Under the pieces are notes generated by a model, which was not told the DNA's origin, did not search any database, and saw only the letters and a program-made list of their open reading frames with translations. From Pseudomonas sp. R76 (GTDB taxonomy: Bacteria > Pseudomonadota > Gammaproteobacteria > Pseudomonadales > Pseudomonadaceae), in assembly GCF_009834565.1 (NCBI RefSeq), contig NZ_CP019428.1:4216001-4280000 (forward strand): a stretch of 64,000 bases of DNA, written 5' to 3'. Position 1 is the stretch's first letter. Each line of letters opens with the position of its first letter. A program made the position numbers and the translations under genes. Shown one piece after another: positions 36,846 through 44,553 of the stretch.

Positions 36846-36961
36846 CAGCTGATCGCGAGATCAGTCGATAGACCAAGGGACCTTAGGTCGGACTCTTGGA
36901 ATATCTCCTCATCAGGCTAATCACGGTTTTTGACCCGGCTCTTTGGCCGGGTCTTTTTTTT
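36846..36961 (+). ncRNA. prrF: PrrF-type iron-responsive small RNA
   Basis: The region starts with AGCTGATCGCGAGATCAG, contains GGAATATCTCCTCATCAGGC followed by TAATCACGG, and ends in the hairpin GACCCGGC/GCCGGGTC with a T8 tail. These are the conserved elements of Pseudomonas PrrF1/PrrF2. The RNA, about 115 nt, is made under iron starvation and base-pairs with mRNAs for iron-rich proteins (for example sodB, sdh, acnB in P. aeruginosa). Only one copy is seen here, as in non-aeruginosa species where the two copies are apart. The Fur box upstream fits this role. Confidence 0.93.
36932..36961 (+). terminator. prrF rho-independent terminator
   Basis: Stem GACCCGGC (36932-36939) and GCCGGGTC (36946-36953) with loop TCTTTG, followed by eight T residues. 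Confidence 0.93.
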
Positions 36962-37092
36962 GCCAGTTTCCCTGGCATGGCTTCAGGCTAATGAAGACTG
37001 TGTGTTGCTCGATGGCGCGCATGGTAGCAAAAGACCATCGCGAAAAGAAAGTCGAACGGGCGCTCTAGCCCGGATCTTTACGAAATAGCGCT

Positions 37093-37107
37093 TGAGAATC
37101 AATCTCA
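37093..37107. promoter_or_regulatory. possible second Fur-like site
   Basis: TGAGAATCAATCTCA is an inverted repeat close to the Pseudomonas Fur pattern TGAGAATGATTCTCA. It lies 126 bases upstream of the carboxypeptidase gene. Apart from this and prrF, the 36962-37232 gap shows no gene. Confidence 0.3.
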
Positions 37108-37232
37108 TAGATTCTAAGCTGCTGCGGCGTCAAGGACGACGCCCCCTCCCCTCTGCAACAATTTCGCATCAGAATTTTGCCTGACTCCTTGTAAGATATC
37201 CGCCACACCTCTCGTACTCAGGCGACCCGACT

Positions 37233-38384
37233 ATGACCGTGGCCTTGACCTCCATCAAGATCAGCACCGACTTCGACAGCGGCAATATCCAGGTCCTGGA
37301 TGCCAGCGACGCCTATCAGTTGCTGCTGGCGATCAAACCCGATACCCGCAGCGCGCATTTCCAATGGTTCCACTTCAAGGCCGAAGGCATGCACGTGGGC
37401 CACACCCACACGTTTCGCCTGAGCAACGCGAGCCAGTCCTCCTACAAAAACGCCTGGAGCGGCTACAACGCGGTGGCGTCCTACGACCATATCAACTGGT
37501 TCCGCGTGCCCACGCGCTTTGATGGCGAAACCTTGCACATCAGCCTGGAAACCCGCGAGAAGCACGCCTGGATCGCCTACTTCGAACCCTACAGCCGCGA
37601 GCGTCACGATTGGCTGATCGAGCAGGCCCTGAACCGGGCAGGCACCCAATTGCTGGCTACCGGTAAAAGCGCCGAAGGCCGCGACATCCAATTGTTGCGC
37701 CGCGGTAAGGGTGGCGAAGGCCGACGCAGCGTCTGGATCATCGCCCAGCAACACCCCGGCGAACACATGGCCGAGTGGTTCATGGAAGGCATCATTGAGC
37801 GTCTGCAACAGGACGGTGACGCTGAGCTGAAAAAGCTGCTGTCCGTCGCCGACCTGTACCTGATCCCCAACATGAACCCCGACGGCGCCTTCCACGGCCA
37901 CTTGCGCACCAACGCCATGGGCCAGGACCTCAACCGTGCCTGGCAGAGCGCCAGCCAGGAAATCAGCCCGGAAGTGCTGTTCGTCCAGCAGCAGATGGAA
38001 ACGTACGGCGTGGACCTGTTCCTCGATATCCACGGCGACGAAGAAATTCCTTACGTGTTCACCGCCGGTTGCGAAGGCAACCCAGGCTACACACCGCGTC
38101 TGGAAGCCCTGGAAAAACAGTTCCGCACCCACCTGAGCGCGTTGACCCGTGACTTCCAGACCACCCACGGTTACACCCGCGACCTGCCGGGCGAGGCCAA
38201 CATGACGCTGGCCTGCAATGCGGTCGGTGAGAAGTACGACTGCCTGTCGCTGACCCTGGAAATGCCCTTCAAGGACAACGACGACGCGCCCAACCCGAAA
38301 ACCGGTTGGTCGGGTGAGCGCTCCAAACAGCTGGGCAAGGACGTACTGAGCACCGTAGCCGATATCGTCGGCAACTTGCGCTAA
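37233..38384 (+). CDS. M14 family zinc carboxypeptidase (cytosolic carboxypeptidase-like)
   Basis: A 383-residue protein without signal peptide. The N-terminal part (about 1-125) is the beta-sandwich domain of cytosolic carboxypeptidases, and the C-terminal part is an M14 catalytic domain. Zinc ligands fit QHPGEHMAEWF (HxxE) and LDIHGDEEIPYVF (His). Substrate-binding residues lie in NMNPDGAFHGHLRTNAMGQDLNRAW, and TLEMPFKDN contains the catalytic Glu. P. aeruginosa has a close structural homologue of eukaryotic tubulin-processing CCPs. The bacterial substrate is unknown. It ends before a convergent hairpin and cytochrome b561. Confidence 0.9.
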   Translation: MTVALTSIKISTDFDSGNIQVLDASDAYQLLLAIKPDTRSAHFQWFHFKAEGMHVGHTHTFRLSNASQSSYKNAWSGYNAVASYDHINWFRVPTRFDGETLHISLETREKHAWIAYFEPYSRERHDWLIEQALNRAGTQLLATGKSAEGRDIQLLRRGKGGEGRRSVWIIAQQHPGEHMAEWFMEGIIERLQQDGDAELKKLLSVADLYLIPNMNPDGAFHGHLRTNAMGQDLNRAWQSASQEISPEVLFVQQQMETYGVDLFLDIHGDEEIPYVFTAGCEGNPGYTPRLEALEKQFRTHLSALTRDFQTTHGYTRDLPGEANMTLACNAVGEKYDCLSLTLEMPFKDNDDAPNPKTGWSGERSKQLGKDVLSTVADIVGNLR

Positions 38385-38390
38385 CTGCTT

Positions 38391-38424
38391 GTTGTGGCGA
38401 GCGAGCGTGCGCGCTCGCCACAAC
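38391..38424. terminator. stem-loop between convergent genes
   Basis: The 13-bp arms GTTGTGGCGAGCG (38391-38403) and CGCTCGCCACAAC (38412-38424) form a strong hairpin 6 bases after the carboxypeptidase stop and just before the cytochrome b561 stop. There is no T tract; it may be a REP-type element or a bidirectional transcription stop. Confidence 0.6.
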
Positions 38425-38426
38425 CA

Positions 38427-38966
38427 TCAGTGCTTGGTACCGGTCATGCTTTGCAGCACACCGTCGCGGCGAATCAGCCCGTGGAACAGTGCCGCCGCCA
38501 AGTGCAACAACACCGTCAGAAACAGCAGATAAGCCAGGTAACCATGGGCCTTGCGCAACAGCGCAAACAACGGCGCATTGGCCCCCACCAGCGCCGGCAA
38601 TTGCACGGAACTGCTGAGCATCACCGGGTCACCGGCCGCCGAAATCATCGCCCAGCCCAGCAGCGGCAACACCAGCATCAACCCGTACAACACCACATGG
38701 GACGCCTTGGCTGCGAGTGCTTGCCACAGTGGCAAATCGGCGGGCAGCGGCGGTTGCCGGGTGGAAAAACGCACCACCAGCCGCACAATCACCAGCGCCA
38801 GAATCGCAATGCCCAGCGGCTTGTGCAGGTGAATCAACCACTCATGGCGCTCCGACACCGACGCCGCCATACCCGCGCCGATAAACAACATGGCGATGAC
38901 CATCAGGGCCATGAGCCAATGCAGCAGACGCGCCAGTGGCGCAAAAAACTGTGGTTGAACATTCAT
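38427..38966 (-). CDS. cytochrome b561
   Basis: A 179-residue inner-membrane di-heme cytochrome b with four helices. Candidate heme ligands are His in RLLHWLMALM, HLHKPLG, KASHVVLYGLM and VLLHLAAALFHGL. It belongs to the prokaryotic b561 (CybB) family, which can oxidise quinol or superoxide. Its ATG overlaps the catalase stop by four bases, so the two products probably work together, with b561 passing electrons to the periplasmic catalase-like protein. A second member is at 58254-58847. Confidence 0.9.
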   Translation of the reverse strand: MNVQPQFFAPLARLLHWLMALMVIAMLFIGAGMAASVSERHEWLIHLHKPLGIAILALVIVRLVVRFSTRQPPLPADLPLWQALAAKASHVVLYGLMLVLPLLGWAMISAAGDPVMLSSSVQLPALVGANAPLFALLRKAHGYLAYLLFLTVLLHLAAALFHGLIRRDGVLQSMTGTKH

Positions 38967-40045
38967 GGCTTCGACTCCTGAAGGGCACTGTGCAGTGGGC
39001 TGACTTCACCGGCGCGGCGCACATACGAACTGGCATAGGCGGCCGAGCGCGCAGCCAACAGCGGGTCGTTGGAGGCTTGAATACCACTGGGCAGAATCAG
39101 CGGGTCAAAGTTGATATCGCGGCAATCACCGTCCGCTTGCGGCTGGCTGCTTTGCAGCACCAGAGTGCCCGCGTTCAGCACCTTGTGTTCACCGGCCCAG
39201 GTTTTGCTCGCATCATCCAAAGGGTCGCCGGGGTTGGCCAGGGTCATGTTCAACTGCCAACGCAGTGGCCCTGAAGCCAGGCGCTGTACCAAGTCTTTTT
39301 CGAGAAAATCACTGCCAGACGGCGCGGTATCGCCCGCTGCATCCTGGCTCTGCGGCACCACGCCCCAGCGCACCGCCTGACGCTTGCCATCGGCGCTCAC
39401 CAGATAGAAAGCATTGATGCCGTTGTAGGTTTCAGTCGCGTAACTGGCCGAAGGCTTGGCCGTCTTGACCCACGCCAGGAACGGCGCCGTCTCCGGGTGC
39501 GCGGCAAAAAACGCCGGCATGCTCGCCGGGTTCGGCTTACCGGTGGCCGGGTCTGGCGCCCCTGCCTTGAGCATCTGGTAGAACGCCTCAGGCGTGCCCA
39601 CCGGGAACACCGGCATGCTGTTCATGCCGGTGCGCCATTGCTGGCCGTTGGCCTGGCTGAACTGCAGGGCAAAACTGCGGATCGGCACACTGCTGTCCGG
39701 CGCGTAAGGGTTGCCGCTGGGCAAAGCAAAACGGCCGATTACCGGGGTTTTGGCCTCGCTGAACACTTGGGCACTGGAGTAAGCGCGCGCCTCAGCGCTG
39801 CTCTCGAAATAACCGGCCACACACACGCCTTTGGCATGGTTGCGGCGGAAGCCCGGGTGCAGGCCGTTATTGGTTTCCAGAGCATTGACCAGCGTTTTCG
39901 GGCGCAGGCGCTGTGGGTCGAGCGTGCCGTTGACGTAGGCAAACGCACCGGCTACAACGGCAACCACGGCGCCGATACCGGCGAGCCGTGCGATCAGGCT
40001 CGCCGTGCTGAGCGGCGGACGGGGCGGTGATGAGTGATCTACCAT
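38963..40045 (-). CDS. SrpA-like catalase family peroxidase
   Basis: A 360-residue mini-catalase. One N-terminal membrane anchor or signal (about residues 17-37, LAGIGAVVAVVAGAFAYVNG) precedes a minimal heme-catalase core: GLHPGFRRNHAKGVCVAGYFES (distal His), IRSFALQF, and DPLLAARSAAYASSYVRRAGE (proximal Tyr with Arg). It is shorter than classic catalases, as SrpA-type proteins are, and likely acts in the periplasm as a peroxidase. I chose ATG 40045 with GGAG upstream. It forms an operon with cytochrome b561. Confidence 0.9.
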   Translation of the reverse strand: MVDHSSPPRPPLSTASLIARLAGIGAVVAVVAGAFAYVNGTLDPQRLRPKTLVNALETNNGLHPGFRRNHAKGVCVAGYFESSAEARAYSSAQVFSEAKTPVIGRFALPSGNPYAPDSSVPIRSFALQFSQANGQQWRTGMNSMPVFPVGTPEAFYQMLKAGAPDPATGKPNPASMPAFFAAHPETAPFLAWVKTAKPSASYATETYNGINAFYLVSADGKRQAVRWGVVPQSQDAAGDTAPSGSDFLEKDLVQRLASGPLRWQLNMTLANPGDPLDDASKTWAGEHKVLNAGTLVLQSSQPQADGDCRDINFDPLILPSGIQASNDPLLAARSAAYASSYVRRAGEVSPLHSALQESKP

Positions 40046-40144
40046 GAAAAGCTCCAGCACAGAGGGAAAAGAGCTATGAGACGAATCCCACGTAGGTTTA
40101 TTCCCCCTTCACTGTAGTTATTCTCAGAGCAGATCGCGCATCTC

Positions 40145-40909
40145 CTACAACTGATTGAATACAGCCTGGCGCTTGCTCAGAAAAGCACGCATGCCCTCCT
40201 GCTGATCGGGTGTCGCAAACAAGCCATGAAACAGCCGACGTTCCAGGCGTACCCCATCGTGCAAACCCACCTCCAGCGCCAGCCCCACAGCCTCACGTGC
40301 TGCCCGGGTGGCCGTGCGGGAAAAGTCGGCAATCTGCGTCGCTACCGCCAGAGTCTCTTCCAGCAACACCGCCGCCGGATAAACCCGCGACACCAGCCCT
40401 GCCTGCTCCGCTTCCCAGGCCATCATTGGCCTGCCGGTCAACACCAGATCCATCGCCTTGGCCTTGCCGATCAACCCCGTCAGCCGCTGGGTCGCGCCCA
40501 TGCCCGGGATCACGCCCAGCTTGATTTCCGGCTGGGCGAAGGTGGCGGTGTCGGCGGCAAAGATCATGTCGCACATCAGCGCCAGCTCACATCCCCCACC
40601 ATAAGCGTAACCGGCCACGGCGGCGATGGTGGGCGTACGCAGCTTGGTGAAACCCTCCCAGCCGCAAAAATAATCTTCGTTGAGCATGTCCAGATACGAC
40701 TTGCCGCTCATTTCCCTGATATCGGCCCCGGCGGCGAAATACTCGGCACTGCCGGTGACCACAAAACAACCGACTTGAGGGTCCTGGTCCAGGCCCGTCA
40801 AACAGGTGACCAGCTCCGACATCAGCGCTGAGTTCAATGCGTTTTTTACTTCGGGGCGGTTCAGACGGACCAACACTACCCGACCGTGACGCTCGACTAT
40901 TACATTCAT
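40145..40909 (-). CDS. enoyl-CoA hydratase/isomerase family protein
   Basis: A 254-residue crotonase. The oxyanion-hole regions are FVVTGSAEYFAAGADIREM and AAVAGYAYGGGCELALMCDMIFAADTATFAQPEIKLGVIPGMGATQRL, with both catalytic Glu (CEL and QPE). This is the hydratase pattern, like FadB-type short-chain enoyl-CoA hydratases. ATG 40909 follows GGAGGTG closely. It is 41 bases downstream of the membrane reductase, so it is the last gene of a unit adenylating enzyme-reductase-hydratase. Its role there is not known. Confidence 0.88.
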   Translation of the reverse strand: MNVIVERHGRVVLVRLNRPEVKNALNSALMSELVTCLTGLDQDPQVGCFVVTGSAEYFAAGADIREMSGKSYLDMLNEDYFCGWEGFTKLRTPTIAAVAGYAYGGGCELALMCDMIFAADTATFAQPEIKLGVIPGMGATQRLTGLIGKAKAMDLVLTGRPMMAWEAEQAGLVSRVYPAAVLLEETLAVATQIADFSRTATRAAREAVGLALEVGLHDGVRLERRLFHGLFATPDQQEGMRAFLSKRQAVFNQL

Positions 40910-40950
40910 AAGCACCTCCATAGATTGATGTACTGAAACCGCGTCTTGCA

Positions 40951-42249
40951 TCACGAATCCCAGATCGCGCCATAAGCGGGTATGCCCCTGGCTTCCATTT
41001 CTTCCACCACGCGCCGCGTCAAACGCTGATTGGCAATGCAGATCACGGCTTCCGCGCCAAACACCTGCACCGCGCCGTAGGTCAGTTGCATCAGGTCAGG
41101 CTTGCCACGTTCATCGGTGTCCCAGATCAGCGCGTTCGGCTGCGTGCGCAGGATTTCGTCCACCAATGCATCACCGTAGGTCTTCCTCGGGCTGCGGGTG
41201 GACCAGATCAACTGGATCGGCACCTTGGCCGCCAACAGGTGCGGCATCACCGGGCCGATGCCGCTACCGGTCGCCACGTACACCACTGATTTGAACAACG
41301 TTTCCACATGGGCGACCCCGGCCGTGGTGATGCCCTTGACCCACACGTGGCGGGGCAAATCCTCGATGAAGCGCCCCGTCCAGTCCCCGGCCCGGGAAAT
41401 GATCAAGCGAAACCCGGCCTCGTTCGGTGTCGGGATATTGGCAAACGCGTGCCACTCCAACAGCGGGTGCCGACTGATCGTGGTGGAGGAACCGGCAAAC
41501 GGCGTGGTGTGCGTGAAGCGGGTAATAACTGCGTGCCCCGAAGGCCGAGTATGTTCAACCGCGACTTTGCGCAGGCGCAGCCACGGCAAGGCGATACTCA
41601 AGGTCAGCAACACCAGCATCCAGAACGCGCCGCTTCGTAACAACTGCGCGTCCTGCTCAATCGACGCCAACAGCGTCAGCCCCCAGAACAACAGCAACGC
41701 CGACCATCCGGCGAAGCGATGGACCCGTTCGAAACCGTTGTGAAACCGGCCTCGAATTTGGGGATGAGCCATGATCACCATCAACAGCAACAGGCCCAGC
41801 AGCAGGCTGGCCAGCCACATCCAGACCGACGACACATTGCCCGGTTGCTGCAGATACCGTGCGCCCTGAACACCGAACATCGCCGTGAACCACGCGGTCG
41901 CGGCCAGCGCCGCGCCACTGTGCAGCCCGCCGAAGTGGTAAACCTTCGCCGCGCTGCGCCGGATACGCAGCGGCCAGCACAGCGGTACGCGGGTTGCCAG
42001 CCAGAACAACGCATTGATCACATAGTGCTGGCGAACCAGGATCGCCACCGACAGGTTGATCAACACCATCTGCGACAGGGTCTGCACGGACGGGGTTTGC
42101 CAATCCAGCCCGAGCAGCACGAACGCGATATTGCCCAGCAACACTGACGCAACGAGACGGTTGTAATAGGAAAATATCGGCAATGCGCGCCAGCGCCGCC
42201 AGAGTGGCCGCTTCGGCGGCACGACAATTTGGGCCAGCCGATCAAACAT
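40951..42249 (-). CDS. membrane ferric-reductase-like FAD/NAD(P) oxidoreductase
   Basis: A 432-residue protein. The N-terminal half (to about residue 225) has six or so membrane segments with His in KVYHFGGLHSGAA and GFERVHRFAGW, resembling the heme-binding helices of ferric reductase/NADPH oxidase proteins. The C-terminal half has an FAD-type strand EWHAFANI and GFRLIISRAGDWTGRF, then the nicotinamide loop VVYVATGSGIGPVMPHLLA. It likely moves electrons from NAD(P)H through FAD to or across the membrane. ATG 42249 overlaps the upstream adenylating enzyme by eight bases (ATGTTTGA), showing strong coupling. Substrate unknown. Confidence 0.75.
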   Translation of the reverse strand: MFDRLAQIVVPPKRPLWRRWRALPIFSYYNRLVASVLLGNIAFVLLGLDWQTPSVQTLSQMVLINLSVAILVRQHYVINALFWLATRVPLCWPLRIRRSAAKVYHFGGLHSGAALAATAWFTAMFGVQGARYLQQPGNVSSVWMWLASLLLGLLLLMVIMAHPQIRGRFHNGFERVHRFAGWSALLLFWGLTLLASIEQDAQLLRSGAFWMLVLLTLSIALPWLRLRKVAVEHTRPSGHAVITRFTHTTPFAGSSTTISRHPLLEWHAFANIPTPNEAGFRLIISRAGDWTGRFIEDLPRHVWVKGITTAGVAHVETLFKSVVYVATGSGIGPVMPHLLAAKVPIQLIWSTRSPRKTYGDALVDEILRTQPNALIWDTDERGKPDLMQLTYGAVQVFGAEAVICIANQRLTRRVVEEMEARGIPAYGAIWDS

Positions 42250-43849
42250 ACATGGCCTCCACTGCCGGCAGGGCAAGCCTGGCAACCTGGCGTTTGCGCG
42301 CCTGCTGCAGCAGCAATGCCTTGTCGATCTTGCCCCGTGCAGTGAGCGGAAAATGCTCCACCGCGCAGATCATCGAGGGCACACAGTAGTACGCCAACTG
42401 CTGCTCACACTGGTGTTTGCAGTCATCAACATTGGCGCTGACCGGCACGACAAAGGCCACCAGGGTGCGGTCGTCGAGCTTGAGCGTGACGGCTTGCGCA
42501 CAGCCTTCGCCAGCCTCCAGCGCACGGGACACCGCGTCCAGTTCCACGCGAAACCCGCGCACCTTGACTTGATCATCGACCCGTCCCAGGTGTTCGAGCT
42601 GCCCATCAAACGTCCAGCGCCCCAGATCGCGCGTGCGAAACATCAGTGCATCCCCACCCAGAAACGGGTCCGGACGATAACGCTCCTGGGTCAGCGCCGG
42701 ATTGTTCAGGTAACCGGCGGTCACGCCTGCCCCACCGGCCCACATCTCACCCGTTGCACCCAGTTCGCAGGCGCGGCCTTCGGCATCGAGCACATACACG
42801 GTGTTGTTGGGCGTTGGCCTGCCGATGGTCAACGCGGCGCCAGGCGCATGCCGATGCAACGTGTTGACGATGGTGGTTTCGGTGGGCCCGCAACCGTTAT
42901 AGAACTCACAATGCCCTGCCCAACGGTCAGCCAGCGCCTGGGAACAGGGCTCACCGGCGACCGCGACCACCTTCAGATCAGGACACTGCTCGGGCGCCAG
43001 CGTCGCCAATATCGAGGGTGTTGCGATCAACACATGGCAGCGCGCAGCCGTTTGCGCAAAGTCCTTACCGCGGATCAGCAGCGTCGCGCCCTGCGCCAGG
43101 CAGCCGAGCATTTCCCAGGCGGCCATATCAAAACCGATATTGAGAATCTGCCCCACGTTACGGCCGGGCGCCATTGCCATCCGCCCAGGTTCCGTCAGCA
43201 GCACGTTGCACAGGTTGCGGTGGCTTACGCGCACGCCATTGGGGCGCCCGGTGGTGCCGGAGGTAAACAGTACAAAACACAGGTCATCGGTGTCGGCGGC
43301 AGAAAACGGCCGGTTATTGTCCTGCGCCACCCAGGGCTCTTCAGCGAGGAACTCGTCAAGGCACAGGTGACTCTGCATGGCGGCCGAGGGCAGGCAATCT
43401 TTCAGGTTCGACAGGGTCAGAACCAGCGGGCTGCTCAATGACTCAAGCACCCTCGCCAACTGCAATGGCGGTACGATCCGGGCATCCTGCGGCACATACG
43501 CGGCACCGACCTTCAACACCGCCAGCAACCCCACCAGCATGGGAATCGAACGTTCAACGAACAACGCCACCGTGTCGCCGCGCCGCACGCCTTGCTCGAC
43601 CAGATGCGCGGCCAGTCGGTTGGCTTGGCGGTTGAGCTGTTCATAGCTGATACGCTGGCCCGCCCATTCGGCGGCTACCGCCTGAGGTGTGAGCGCTACC
43701 TGCATTTCGATAGCGTGATGCACGCAGCCATGACTTGGCGTAACAGACGCCCCACGCCCCCAATGCTCAAATTTACCCTGTTGTTCGGCGGGCAGATGAC
43801 CGAGCGCATTCAGGGAAAAAGCTGCTTTATCGGTTGGTGACACACTCAT
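42242..43849 (-). CDS. NRPS-like stand-alone amino acid adenylating enzyme
   Basis: A 535-residue ANL enzyme closest to nonribosomal peptide synthetase A domains. Core motifs: CFVLFTSGTTGRPNGVRVSH (A3), GFDMAAWEMLGCLAQGATLL (A4, with the Asp that in NRPSs binds the substrate amino group), NGCGPTETTI (A5), MFRTRDLGRWTFDGQLEHLGRVDDQVKVRGFRVEL (A7-A8; TRD instead of TGD) and LTARGKIDKALL (A10 Lys). It ends without a carrier-protein or thioesterase domain. It presumably activates an amino or related acid, with an unknown acceptor. ATG 43849 has GAGGG seven bases upstream. First gene of the three-gene unit. Confidence 0.8.
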   Translation of the reverse strand: MSVSPTDKAAFSLNALGHLPAEQQGKFEHWGRGASVTPSHGCVHHAIEMQVALTPQAVAAEWAGQRISYEQLNRQANRLAAHLVEQGVRRGDTVALFVERSIPMLVGLLAVLKVGAAYVPQDARIVPPLQLARVLESLSSPLVLTLSNLKDCLPSAAMQSHLCLDEFLAEEPWVAQDNNRPFSAADTDDLCFVLFTSGTTGRPNGVRVSHRNLCNVLLTEPGRMAMAPGRNVGQILNIGFDMAAWEMLGCLAQGATLLIRGKDFAQTAARCHVLIATPSILATLAPEQCPDLKVVAVAGEPCSQALADRWAGHCEFYNGCGPTETTIVNTLHRHAPGAALTIGRPTPNNTVYVLDAEGRACELGATGEMWAGGAGVTAGYLNNPALTQERYRPDPFLGGDALMFRTRDLGRWTFDGQLEHLGRVDDQVKVRGFRVELDAVSRALEAGEGCAQAVTLKLDDRTLVAFVVPVSANVDDCKHQCEQQLAYYCVPSMICAVEHFPLTARGKIDKALLLQQARKRQVARLALPAVEAMYV

Positions 43850-43988
43850 GAACACACCCTCATTCGGTCACTGCCGAAGGGTTTCCGGCAGGTACGAGGG
43901 TTGATTGAGCGGCGTGAGGGGTATTACAGGCCCATCGACATTACCAATATTTCTTACGGAAAAATTCAGCATTCCTACAGCCGTTGAT

Positions 43989-44013
43989 GGAATAACCTAC
44001 GATGGCCGGCGTC
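43989..44013 (+). promoter_or_regulatory. candidate ECF promoter upstream of the sigma factor gene
   Basis: GGAAT (43989-43993) and CGTC (44010-44013) are separated by 16 bp, the usual GGAAN/CGTN geometry of ECF-dependent promoters. A start near 44020 would leave a short leader to the ATG at 44047. Suggests autoregulation; based on pattern only. Confidence 0.4.
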
Positions 44014-44046
44014 CTCCACCTACATACCTAGCCAGACACCAGCCCC

Positions 44047-44553
44047 ATGCACGAACTCGACGAACAGTTACGTGAAGTCATCCCCAGGCTGCGGCGTTTT
44101 GCCGTGTCCCTGACCCGTAACGCCAGCAGCGCCGACGACCTGGTGCAGTCGACCCTTGAGCGAGCGATCATCAGTTGGGCCGACAAACGCATCGAAGGCG
44201 ACCTGCGCGCCTGGCTGTTCTCGATTCTCTACCGGCAGTTCCTCGACGCCCATCGCCGCAGTCGCCGCTACGCGCGCATGCTCGACTTCTTCACCGGCCG
44301 TGACGACGCGCAACCGTCGGTGGAGCGCACGGTGATGGCCCAATCGGCCCTGCAAGCCTTCGATCAACTCAATACCGAACAGCGCGCCTTGCTGCTCTGG
44401 GTGTCGGTCGAAGGCTTAAGCTACAAGGAGGTTGCCGCTATTCTTGAGGTGCCAGTGGGCACCGTCATGTCGCGCCTGTCCAGGGCACGCCAAGCCTTGC
44501 GTCAACTCAGCGATGGCGAAATTGCCAGCCCTTCCCTGCGGATACTCAAATGA
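44047..44553 (+). CDS. ECF RNA polymerase sigma factor
   Basis: A 168-residue ECF sigma-70. Region 2 spans about residues 8-75 (PRLRRFAVSLTRNASSADDLVQSTLERAI, LRAWLFSILYRQFLDAHRRSRR) and region 4 about 105-160 (ALQAFDQLNTEQRALLLWVSVEGLSYKEVAAILEVPVGTVMSRLSRARQALR). It has no region 3. It directs transcription of a small regulon in response to release from its anti-sigma factor, whose gene overlaps by four bases. Targets are not shown; the neighbouring pilus operon and adenylation unit are candidates. Confidence 0.93.
   Translation: MHELDEQLREVIPRLRRFAVSLTRNASSADDLVQSTLERAIISWADKRIEGDLRAWLFSILYRQFLDAHRRSRRYARMLDFFTGRDDAQPSVERTVMAQSALQAFDQLNTEQRALLLWVSVEGLSYKEVAAILEVPVGTVMSRLSRARQALRQLSDGEIASPSLRILK

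Noticed and set aside
38391..38424. Considered as an attachment site
   Set aside because: A simple hairpin between convergent genes with no integrase nearby is better explained as a terminator-like or REP-type element.
42242..43849. Reading the adenylating enzyme as a full NRPS module
   Set aside because: The protein stops right after the A10 motif; no condensation, carrier or thioesterase domain is present in it or next to it.
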